Part shown: positions 10,861-18,497 of the stretch, piece after piece | How positions within the stretch are numbered: the first letter of the stretch is position 1 | Layout: the number at the start of each line of letters is the position of its first letter | Assembly: GCA_003118195.1 (NCBI GenBank) | Contig: BEXV01001142.1 | Coordinates: forward strand, 102,306-120,802 | DNA: 18,497 nucleotides | Direction of reading: 5' to 3' | From: Hemicentrotus pulcherrimus | Taxonomy: Eukaryota > Echinodermata > Echinoidea > Camarodonta > Strongylocentrotidae | Position numbers and translations under genes: made by a program | Notes under the pieces: model-generated | The model's input: only the letters and a program-made list of their open reading frames with translations | Databases searched by the model: none | Told to the model about the DNA's origin: nothing

Positions 10861-10869
10861 TAATGCTAA

Positions 10870-10966
10870 AGCCGGGGTAATAATCGGGGCAGCGCCAGGA
10901 GCGTCACAATGTGACGGACATGTGCGCTATATAAGAAGCCACTATTATTATTATTATTATTATTAG
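10870..10966 (+). mobile_element. SINE-like 3' tail with (ATT)n
   Basis: A GC-richer segment contains the small hairpin CGTCACAATGTGACG and the string GTGCGCTATATAAGAAGC. It runs into an (ATT)n tract (10943-10965). A conserved GCGCTATATAA-like tail followed by (ATT)n is typical of short retroposons in marine invertebrates (from memory). No tRNA-like head with A and B boxes is visible upstream, so this would be a 5'-truncated copy. Confidence 0.5.
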
Positions 10967-11040
10967 ATGTCTAATACAAAACAAAATCTTTTACAGTTGT
11001 TCTTTCTAACATGCAAAAAAAGAAAAGAAAAGAAATAAGC

Positions 11041-11303
11041 CTTGCCTGATATAACAGCACGATTTGCCAACTTCAAATTGTTCAAAGCATGCAAGAAAAT
11101 CTTAAAATACGCATTGCCTGATATAACAGCATGATTGCCAACTTAAAATTGTGCAAAGGCTGAAAAAAACTTGAAATATGCATTACCTGATATAACAGCA
11201 TGATTGCCAACTTAAAATTGTTCAAAGCTTGAAAAAAACTTAAAATATGCCTTGCCTGATATAACAGCATGATCGCCAACTTGCAATGGTTCAACGCATG
11301 CAC
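11041..11303. repeat. four-copy tandem repeat, ~70-bp period
   Basis: The unit begins TTGCCTGATATAACAGCA and continues with GATTGCCAACTTAAAATTGT. Copies start at about 11042, 11114, 11183 and 11252, giving periods of 72, 69 and 69 bp. Because 69 is a multiple of three, the minus strand shows a repetitive 73-codon ORF (KLAIMLLYQ repeated). That ORF is a by-product and not a gene. Confidence 0.88.
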
Positions 11304-11919
11304 ACTTTTTGCATCATTTCATAATGAGCCTACTTATATCTCACAAAAAAGCATAAAAAGAAGATAAAAATATACAAACACTTTTATATACATTAATTCG
11401 GAATGCATCTTCATCAGAAACTATTTTTGTCAAAATTACCCACACCAACACATAATTACGTACAAGCTATGCATAATACATGTACAGTCAATCACTATAC
11501 TATTGATATCCTTACCAAGATATGTAATGTTTAAAGTGAAAATTTGATTTCTCAAGATTTATGTTTGTTTGGAACATGACACATTATACATTTTGAAGTA
11601 TTCAACAAAGGCCTTATTCAACCAGTCCACTTTCATTCTTGAGTTTTAAAAACACCCCAAAACCATAAAGTTTACAAGGGGTATGATGTGCTTTGGCTTC
11701 AAACATTTAATTTTGAATTCATAGTTACAAAAATCATACCGCACATTGCCATTTTTTAAGAGCAATGAATTAAACAAAAACTACATATCAGTTATTAAAT
11801 ATGAAAGTGAGCAGCTACATACAATTTGTTTGGACCTTTATAGTTGGGTGAAGCTCTGAATACATTCTATTTTGGGCCAAAATCTCAAGTTCTAGGATTT
11901 TCATTGGTGAACATCCCTT
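11304..11919. other. intergenic, no gene seen
   Basis: AT-rich sequence with no exon-like ORF and no repeat that I can delimit. Confidence 0.5.
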
Positions 11920-12254
11920 GGGGGTGTTTCACAAAGATCCTAAGTTGAACTTATCTCTAAGTTGGACTTAAAAATTATGAAAAGCCGTTAGCATAATTGA
12001 AAATATTTTGTAATAGTTATTTAAAAGACATTAAATGCTGATTCAAAACATTCATATTATCTATTATTAAGGAAATTTCAATGTTTAATATTGATGTGGA
12101 ACTTATGAACAGTCTAAAACACTTGAATTTTCACTTTTGAATATATCTTTAAATAAATATTTTCAGGTTACAAATGGCTCTCCATAATTTTTAAGTCTAA
12201 TAAGTTCAACTTAGAAATAAGTTCAACTTAGGATCTTTGTGAAACACCCCCCTG
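11920..12254. mobile_element. MITE copy 3 of the GTTTCACAAAG family (335 bp)
   Basis: This is the longest of the three copies. The left terminus GGGGGTGTTTCACAAAGATC is mirrored at 12230-12250 by the inverted sequence ending CCCCCCTGG. The inverted repeats reach about 60 bp and include repeated AAGTTGAACTTA palindromes and the string ACTTAAAAATTATG. The interior carries ACAAATGGCTCTCCATA (about 12172-12188), shared with the copy at 6868. It has no coding capacity and no obvious target-site duplication. Confidence 0.87.
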
Positions 12255-12466
12255 GATTATATTTGTCATTACCTCTCTAATACATACATGGAAATGACTC
12301 ATTTACAGGCAGTGATTTTTTTTTTAATGCAAATAAATTCTAGGATTTCCACACAGCACATTTCCTGCTCAACTTCTTCTAAAAGCAAACTCTGGCAAAG
12401 TGAGCAACACAATTATTTCCAATCCTTCTGAGATCACATGTTAGGTTTCAAAAGGAATGCTTTCCT
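12255..12466. other. short unique spacer between two MITEs
   Basis: AT-rich sequence without coding signal; no feature is supported. Confidence 0.5.
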
Positions 12467-13118
12467 TTAAAGCCCCACTGCACTAGTTTGGCCAGCATTC
12501 TTTCATATGCAGCTAAAAATTCTATAAACATGATTAGTTTAAAGAGCTTTAAACTAATCACCTGTACATACGACATCATTCACACAAAGAAATTTTGTTG
12601 CGATCGTTAATTGTTTCATGATTAACTACTGCTCGTAAAATGCGCAGTAGTGCCATTGCGCATTGAAGGTCAGGTCATATCAAACAGAACGCTTGCTCCA
12701 TCCTGTTTAAACACGTTTAAACACGAAAAACAGTTCACACACAAAATGTCGAGCTCTCTAGATACGAACTTCGTATCTGCAGCCTGCTTTTAGGGGCGTA
12801 TGAATCGCGACTTTGTATCTATCCCAACATCGTATTAATGTTCACACAGGGAAAATTTTCTATAAACATGTTTAAAACTGTCGAGTTAAACACGTTTATA
12901 CTAATCATCTCTAGATCAATAAATTTTAGCAGTGTGTGAAAAGGCTGCAGGATGGATTAGACCTGCCTGCATGGTCACTGACAGGTGGTTATCTTATGAC
13001 ATAAGCTCTCAATTAATATAAGAAAAAGGGGATCATGGGGGAACAATGGGGGAACGATTAGTCATTGTTCGCTATATAGAGGGCGCAAGTAGCTATGAGT
13101 AGTGCAGTGGGGCTTTAA
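12467..13118. mobile_element. 652-bp TTAA-flanked MITE (piggyBac-like)
   Basis: TTAA at 12467-12470 is followed by AGCCCCACTGCACTA. The inverted copy TAGTGCAGTGGGGCT is followed by TTAA at 13115-13118. A TTAA duplication is the hallmark of piggyBac-type insertion, though the termini lack the classic CCCTTT start, so the superfamily is tentative. The interior has no transposase ORF but is full of smaller palindromes: a perfect 13-bp-arm hairpin (12532-12559), AGATACGAACTTCGTATCT (about 12760-12778) and several GTTTAAAC-type motifs. Confidence 0.78.
12532..12559. repeat. perfect inverted repeat, 13-bp arms
   Basis: GATTAGTTTAAAG and CTTTAAACTAATC are separated by two bases inside the TTAA-flanked element. 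Confidence 0.93.
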
Positions 13119-14244
13119 TGAATTAGATGCACCAAAAAAATGAAGAAATACCCAATGGTACCATTTACATCATCATTTAATGGTAAAGAATCCCCTTTTA
13201 CTATTAAACTCATCTTGGTAATTGAACCTCAAGCACAAGTTTACCGGTATCTATTCCTTATAAAACATTTGCGGTAGATTTGAATATTAGAAATGATATC
13301 TTTATCATAGCATGACATTCAATCAAGTAGAACTGTATGAAATGTTCACAAGCACAATTTGAATATGGTATAATAATAGTCGCCATTGAATTTTTATATG
13401 TGTAAATAATTCAATGTGCACAGGTTTGATCTACACTTTGATGCAATATTTTGAGCTTTTTAATGACTTCCAATCACATGTTGTCATGGAAACTAGTTAC
13501 AAATAGTTATCTGGGCAAGTAAAAATAGGCATCATCAAATCAGATAAGACTTTGTTCACTACCCTCTGTAGTCTTCACTTACACAATCATAATAGAAAAA
13601 TAGCAAATATCAGTAATATATATATACTACAATACTTCAACAAATTGAATAATAAAAATGTCCAATATGATCGAGTCCAAATAGTCATAGAATATGTCCA
13701 ATAGGATGTTCAAATAAGATTTCAAATGTGACTTATGGGAATCAAAATTGTTGATGCATGGTTGTTGAGTTGGTTTCTGATTTGACCAATGGTTAGTGAG
13801 GTTTTGCATAACAGATGGTTTATGAGATGACTAAAAAGAGTTGTATATTATTTTGACTGGAATAAAGTATGTCAGATTTGTTGTGATTTTACAAAATATA
13901 TAAACCTATGTGAGACATCAACATCATTTTGTTCATGACAAGAACATGTTATAAACAGAACTTATGAAACGCTCTTAGACTTAAATATCCATTAGATTTT
14001 TATGATCTCTTAATCCTGAAGATACTTCATATCTTTATAACAGATTACATGAGTAATTGTAAGAAACTTTAAAACAATCTTTTAAGATCGGACCCAAATG
14101 GACAAGTAAGACACTACAGTGCAATTGGTAGTGGTTGGTCAGGCAGGTCAAATGGGTGAAGATCAGTGGTCAAAGTAACAAGGCAGAGATACTTGGTGAT
14201 TGGTCAGTTACACTTGGTCATCTTGAGTTCAATTTCCTGATTGG
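13119..14244 (-). other. predicted CSGALNACT 3' UTR and downstream DNA
   Basis: AT-rich sequence downstream of the minus-strand gene. No canonical AATAAA on the minus strand was found here. Weak variants exist: TATAAA (complement of 14034-14039) about 205 bp after the stop, and ATTAAA (complements of 13459-13464 and 13176-13181). The first 110 bp after the stop hold a cluster of TGACCAA motifs. The mRNA end cannot be fixed from sequence. Confidence 0.4.
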
Positions 14245-14247
14245 TCA
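14135..14247 (-). repeat. cluster of TGACCAA motifs at the stop codon and early 3' UTR
   Basis: TTGGTCA on the + strand (TGACCAA in the mRNA) occurs at 14135-14141, 14200-14206, 14214-14220 and 14241-14247, and a one-base variant at 14166-14172. The last copy contains the stop codon TGA itself. Confidence 0.75.
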
Positions 14248-15858
14248 GTGAGGAGGTTGATGCTTCGGGTCTCCCATTAAATACAGCGTCATGTTGATAT
14301 CATCTTTGAAAGCCAGTCGACCAAGCTGAGAGTGAGAGGCTTCGCTACGAGCCTTTGACCCAATGCACATATGATACTGCTCCGCTGTCAGGTCCTCTGA
14401 GCATTCCTTTGGATGGTATGTGTGGAAGATACCTGCGTCAGGTACCCGTATCACTTTCAGATCTGACTGGAGATATTTTTTGTAGAGGTAGACGTCCTCT
14501 CCGCCCCACCCTTTCATGTCTACGTCAAAGCCCTTGATGTTAAGGAAGTCTGAGCGGTACTGACAGGTCATCCCGAAGCCAAAGTCCCACCAGAATCCAG
14601 AGTCCTTGTGAATGTGGAACATATTGCTTTCAGGAGGAATCTGATCACGAGTGGAGTAGACGATCTCTGGATTGTAGAGGCTGAACACCATGGGGTAATA
14701 GACGGTGCGTCCTGCTATGGTGTAGTAGCGACAGTGCTCCAGGAACTCCCGGTTGAATGCAATGTCCACATCACAGAAGAACATCAGGACATCGGAACCG
14801 TCCCAGCTGCGGACACCTTCCTCTAGTCCACGACCTCTTGAGAACTCTCCAGACAGTGTGATTATCTTATAATTATGGAACCTGAAGGGTTCTGTGACTT
14901 CCTCTAGAATGTGATGAATTTCTGGCAAACCCATGTTTCCAAAGTAGACTATAGTCAGGAAGACATGGATCTTTGTTTCTAGAACCACTGTCTGGAAACG
15001 CTCCATAAATGTCCTAAACTTCTCAATACTACCAGATAAAGGCATGATGATATTAATAACTATACGACTAGTGTCTACAATCTGTGACTTATACTTTTGG
15101 ATGGGTGCAAACGGCCGTAGAAGCTGCATGCTGTAATAATAGTTCTCATGCATACCACGAAAAACAAGATTGTAAAAGGTTCCAACAGTCCTGTCTGTCC
15201 TATATATCCCATCAACAAAGTTTTCAATGGAGAAATCTGTACTTGTTTCTTTCTTCTTATTTAGTTCATCGATAGCAAAATAAACAGCTTCTACTAATTC
15301 TTCTTTGCGATCACCCTTAGGGCGTTGCGAGGGCCTTTTGGATAGCCCTTGCTCCATACTATAAACAAGCTTGGAAGTCAAACTGCCAAATGGTACAACA
15401 TCGTATTCGTCCCGGAGCGGGCGATGGCGTTCAATCTTACCCATCTGCTTCTGCATGTGCTCGAGGAGCTCTCGACCCTGCTCCCGATCAAAGTATTTGG
15501 CAAGTCGAGCGGTTGCAGCGGCTTCCCCTGCAGCCATAGGCTCCTCTAGTTGCTGGATGTTCTCAACATATTTTGTTAATTCAGTCTTGAGATCCACAAT
15601 CTGCTGCTTGAGTGCCGCAATCTCTGTGCGGTGGCGCTCTTCCTGCTCACTGAGTGCAACCATGCAGTCCTCCTTTCGGTCCATTTCCCCGTTGGCAGCA
15701 AACGGCTGTGCCTGAGCCAAGAGGTCTCTGACAGCCAGCCGGCCGTCTGAAATGGTGTTTGTGCATGTCTCTAGTTTGGCTACGAGCAGGAGGAAAGCGA
15801 TGCAGAGCAACAAGCCAGCCTTGATCAGGGTACGGATTGAAGGGGTACGGAAGATCAT
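14245..15858 (-). CDS. csgalnact: chondroitin sulfate N-acetylgalactosaminyltransferase
   Basis: A 537-residue type II Golgi enzyme of the CSGALNACT1/2 family, which adds GalNAc from UDP-GalNAc to start or extend chondroitin chains on the proteoglycan linkage region. It has a short cytosolic tail, a membrane anchor at about residues 12-27 (LIKAGLLLCIAFLLLVA) and a coiled-coil stem at about 70-104. The luminal CHGN/GT7-type domain contains EGIYRT-like DGIYRT (217-221), GEFSRGRGLEEG (337-348), the metal-binding DVD (363-365) within FFCDVDI, FGFGMTCQYRSDF, WGGEDV (451-456) and HTYH (479-482). One N-glycosylation sequon, NMT, lies at 522. The length matches the human enzymes (532 and 542, from memory). 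The start is ATG at 15856-15858 (A at -3). An in-frame GTG at 15883-15885 extends the frame but is not a likely start, and an in-frame TGA (15913-15915) lies upstream. The coding region has no intron. Paralogue 1 or 2 is not resolved. Confidence 0.95.
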   Translation of the reverse strand: MIFRTPSIRTLIKAGLLLCIAFLLLVAKLETCTNTISDGRLAVRDLLAQAQPFAANGEMDRKEDCMVALSEQEERHRTEIAALKQQIVDLKTELTKYVENIQQLEEPMAAGEAAATARLAKYFDREQGRELLEHMQKQMGKIERHRPLRDEYDVVPFGSLTSKLVYSMEQGLSKRPSQRPKGDRKEELVEAVYFAIDELNKKKETSTDFSIENFVDGIYRTDRTVGTFYNLVFRGMHENYYYSMQLLRPFAPIQKYKSQIVDTSRIVINIIMPLSGSIEKFRTFMERFQTVVLETKIHVFLTIVYFGNMGLPEIHHILEEVTEPFRFHNYKIITLSGEFSRGRGLEEGVRSWDGSDVLMFFCDVDIAFNREFLEHCRYYTIAGRTVYYPMVFSLYNPEIVYSTRDQIPPESNMFHIHKDSGFWWDFGFGMTCQYRSDFLNIKGFDVDMKGWGGEDVYLYKKYLQSDLKVIRVPDAGIFHTYHPKECSEDLTAEQYHMCIGSKARSEASHSQLGRLAFKDDINMTLYLMGDPKHQPPH

Positions 15859-15878
15859 GGTGACTGACACATCAGCAT
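15855..15878 (-). CDS. upstream ORF of 7 codons overlapping the CSGALNACT start
   Basis: A minus-strand ATG at 15876-15878 (G at -3) opens MLMCQSP and stops at TGA 15855-15857. That stop overlaps the main start codon as ATGA. This layout could lower translation of the enzyme or couple it by reinitiation. The uORF lies within the predicted last 5' UTR exon, so it should be present in the mRNA. Its function is inferred. Confidence 0.55.
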   Translation of the reverse strand: MLMCQSP

Positions 15879-15939
15879 TTCTCACCCGACAACCAGAGTC
15901 CTTTCCAATATGTCACAAGATTCCCCTTTCTTCCAAGCT
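15859..15939 (-). other. CSGALNACT 5' UTR, exonic part next to the start
   Basis: This is the segment between the predicted splice acceptor and the ATG. It contains the in-frame TGA at 15913-15915, which caps the ORF, and most of the small uORF. Confidence 0.65.
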
Positions 15940-15965
15940 CTAAACACAGAAGAAGAAAAAAAGAC
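15940..15965 (-). promoter_or_regulatory. predicted 3' splice site in the CSGALNACT 5' UTR
   Basis: On the minus strand a long pyrimidine tract (TTTTTTTCTTCTTCTGTG) leads to TTTAG, with AG at 15941-15940, immediately before AGCTTGGAAG. It is a textbook acceptor and implies a 5' UTR intron whose donor lies further right, possibly outside the window. Confidence 0.7.
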
Positions 15966-17137
15966 AAAATGAGATATTTAGAACAATGGCAGATTGAACT
16001 ATAGAGATAAGACAGATGAAATTAAAGATGTATTAAAAGAAACTACTTGAAACTTATTAAACAGTATTAATATCTGCAATGGATAACTGAGCACCGTTTT
16101 TTTTTTAAGTGCCATCAAAATCTCCCTATACAATTTTGAGTAGAGCACCAAATGTGAGTCAGGCAATATGCATGAGTTATTTCAGTCTTAAATCTGTTTG
16201 AAATTTAAACTCTGCTTCATGCTTCAGTGCTTTATTTTTTAAATTGATCCAATGTATCTAAGCTTAAAGGGACCTTGGTTCAATCGACAAGATAATCTAA
16301 ATTCATTTAAAGCTTATTGTTTCATGAAATATCTATGATCTCTCTGCTCACTTTTCAATTGCAACATTTCACATGCATGAGGTGCATAAAGTGCAGGAGG
16401 CATTTATCTTGAATTGCACCTGAAAAATGAGAGATTTATAACATCAAAAACAAATCAGAAATAGCGGGCTATTTGAAAATCTTGAGATGATGATGATGCG
16501 TCTTTTGTGGGCTGTCAGTCTACTTGGAAGACCTCGTCATCATGATCAAGAGATCAGAGCTAGGGGAGAATCTCAACAATGAAGATGCCCTGGTGCACTC
16601 TTCTCAAGGTCACTTTGAGAATTGACCCCAATTTAGGATTGTCTAATTCGATCATCGGTCAAATAGATACAGAATAATATCTCTCCATAAGTCATCCGAT
16701 TTGCTTATGTCATCAAGGGTATTCTTCAAAAAAGATGTTTCATCAGTGAGAAGAGAATCAATCATCCTTATTATAGGATGGAAAAGTTGTAGAAGGGAAG
16801 TAGGGGTACTTCCCAAAATTTCAAACTTTCTAAGGCACTTTATTAAAAAAATGTTATTTGTAATTCCATGCAATGAGTCCCGTATGACGTGTAACTTTGA
16901 CCCTGGCCCTGACATTAATTTGGTAACAATCAAAGAGTGGTGAAGGTCACGTGCCAAACATTGAAATGTTTCAGCTGCTACCGTTTACATTACCAAACAT
17001 CACACAGACATTTTTTAAAATCACACTCCGGCTTGGAATGTTTTTGTTTTGTTTTTTGTTTGTTTCTGGCTTGGCATATTTGGTGGTTTGGCGTAGTCAG
17101 GCCACGGTTTGGCATGTGTTTGGTTGCAAGTGTAAAT

Positions 17138-17203
17138 GGCCCTATAGTACAGTGGTTTAATCACTTGACTGGGAATGCATGGTCACAGGTTCAACAAAAG
17201 TTA
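17138..17203 (+). mobile_element. degraded tRNA-derived SINE head
   Basis: TAGTACAGTGGTTTAATCA (from about 17144) aligns with the tRNA D-arm/A-box pattern TAGCTCAGTGGTTAGAGCA. It is followed by CTTGACTGGGAAT (anticodon-arm-like), then GGTCACAGGTTCAAC (T-arm/B-box-like). The anticodon stem no longer pairs well and the 3' acceptor strand is lost, so it is not a functional tRNA. Such heads are typical of tRNA-derived SINEs. Confidence 0.5.
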
Positions 17204-17912
17204 TGAAATTACACTCTATTAATAGGGGCAACTTGTAAGTAGACTAGCTGAAAGTTAACTACCATTTCATTTCCATTCATTCTCTTCAATCGTTACCCAT
17301 ATGAATATATCTCAAATATTTTAGGGGGATTGATTTCTTCTTTGTAACTGTAGTCTGTAGAATAAATGAATTTCTGTAGTGATAGGTCCCTCTTGATGCC
17401 TCTAAATGCACTGTTCCTGTTATTCCACTGTGTGCATACTGCATAGCATAAGGGCCTCAACGTACAACAGGAATTATCAAATCTGTAGATCATCAGGAGT
17501 ATTTTTAGTAGCCTAGCTGTTCAGACTAGGATGGCTTTATATGAAACTCAAATGAAAAAACATCAGACACAGATTCATTGTACAACTGTATATAATAACA
17601 AAAGGAGCATACATGTACAGACTAGAAAACATCATACAAGAAACTAATTTTGATGAGGTCAGTCGACATGACAGCTAGCCAATCATTAGTGCGTGCTCCC
17701 GATAAGCCCAGCCCAGTTATACGATTTCTGTATGATAGAGTAGTCGACTAGAGCAGCACCATGATTATTTACTTATTGAGTTTTTGTTCAAAACGATGCT
17801 CAAAACAGATCATTATACATTTCATTATACGATGTTCAGACTAGAAATTTGTAGTTATCACAGAGTTATACAAGTCTTGTTTAGCTCTACAATGAATGTC
17901 GGTAGTCTGAAT

Positions 17913-17929
17913 GCAGGCAGGCAGGCAGG
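17913..17929. repeat. (GCAG)4 short tandem repeat
   Basis: Four tandem GCAG units followed by GG. Confidence 0.85.
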
Positions 17930-18497
17930 GTAGAAAGGTTTATACCTCAATACAAACATCCTTTAGCAGCAGGCAGGAAACACCCCTGCTTGAGTGGAAA
18001 ATCTCTGTTTCTAAACTGACCTATTTTCAGCTGACAGTCACAGCCAGGGCTTGAGTTCTGATTTCCATCATTAAACAATTTAGAGGCATGATCCATGATA
18101 CGATGTGAATTCTAGAAATTAACCAAATGCATACTGGAACCCAGAGGTTACCTTATTAAGCCATCGAGAATGAGATAATGCAGTAGTGAACAGGTTAAAC
18201 TCTATTTTGAAGAGAAACAGTGTACCTTTAAAGTTAGGCCTAACTATGTTTATTTCCCAAATAAGTCTCTCTATTCTCTAATTATTTCTGTGGAAAACGT
18301 TTTAGAATTAGTGCTGCAACTGTTCCCAAAATATACTGTAAAACCACATGCTTTCGTTCGCATATTTCGCAAGAGTTTCATATTCATAAAATTGGCATGC
18401 TGTCAAATAATTGAATCACAAAACAAAAAACTGCATTTTACAAATCATAAATGTTTGTAGTCATGACATTTTCTGGTTTTACACTATTACATACATG

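Larger units (their letters stand above)
15966..18497 (-). other. probable 5' UTR intron of the CSGALNACT gene
   Basis: AT-rich sequence with no convincing exon or donor identified. It contains GGTCA-rich DNA (about 16600-16960), a tRNA-like SINE head (17138-17203), a GCAG repeat (17913-17929), a 14-bp palindrome (18232-18245) and a degenerate TTCGC-rich repeat near the right edge (about 18335-18385). The 101-codon minus-strand ORF at 16652-16957 shows no recognisable domain. CAGACTAG recurs three times (about 17522, 17617 and 17835). Confidence 0.45.

Noticed and set aside
11082..11303. 73-codon minus-strand ORF with repeated KLAIMLLYQ
   Set aside because: It is a by-product of the 69-bp tandem repeat and not a peptide gene.
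15859..15885. GTG start giving a 546-residue CSGALNACT
   Set aside because: A nuclear gene would start at ATG. The ATG at 15856-15858 has good context and leaves a normal short cytosolic tail before the membrane anchor.
16652..16957. 101-codon minus-strand ORF inside the predicted intron
   Set aside because: It has no domain or motif that I recognise, and an overlapping + frame is similarly open. It could be a remnant of a repeat, but there is not enough to call a gene.
1..18497. CRISPR array, operon, phage or other prokaryotic defence system
   Set aside because: The window is eukaryotic; there are no spaced direct repeats of CRISPR type and no prokaryotic gene clusters.

Overview
The window is eukaryotic. 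It has spliced exons with GT/AG borders, AT-rich non-coding DNA, microsatellites and several short inverted-repeat transposons. The two recognisable proteins, a ZMIZ-type SUMO-ligase/coactivator and a chondroitin N-acetylgalactosaminyltransferase, place it in an animal. The repeat landscape suggests a marine invertebrate deuterostome, most likely a sea urchin or related echinoderm; this is an inference from style, not proof.

Layout. At the left edge (1-1352, + strand) are the last two coding exons of a ZMIZ1/2-like gene: a 765-bp Pro/Asn/His-rich exon carrying a coding minisatellite, a 250-bp intron, and a 111-bp terminal exon with an acidic LLSLF-type C-terminus. A 3' UTR follows, with a plausible poly(A) signal at 2592-2597. 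At the right (minus strand, 14245-15939) is the complete coding region of a chondroitin sulfate N-acetylgalactosaminyltransferase (CSGALNACT1/2 family), 537 residues in one uninterrupted exon. A convincing splice acceptor lies in its 5' UTR, and a 7-residue upstream ORF has a stop codon overlapping the main start codon. The rest of its 5' UTR and its promoter lie beyond the right edge. The two genes converge tail to tail.

The roughly 11 kb between them (2.6-14.2 kb) has no credible gene. It holds three copies of one miniature inverted-repeat element (6868-7159, 9507-9731, 11920-12254), a 519-bp element with ~33-bp terminal inverted repeats and an internal hairpin (7836-8354), a 652-bp element flanked by TTAA (12467-13118), a four-copy ~70-bp tandem repeat, microsatellites, a SINE-like tail with (ATT)n, and a hAT-like terminus. 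A degraded tRNA-like SINE head lies in the CSGALNACT 5' intron.

The genes do not form a joint pathway: one is a nuclear transcription/SUMO cofactor and the other a Golgi glycosyltransferase. I found no undescribed multi-gene system. The most interesting points are the start-overlapping uORF, the intronless coding region of the CSGALNACT gene, the coding minisatellite of the ZMIZ gene, and the well-delimited non-autonomous transposon families.
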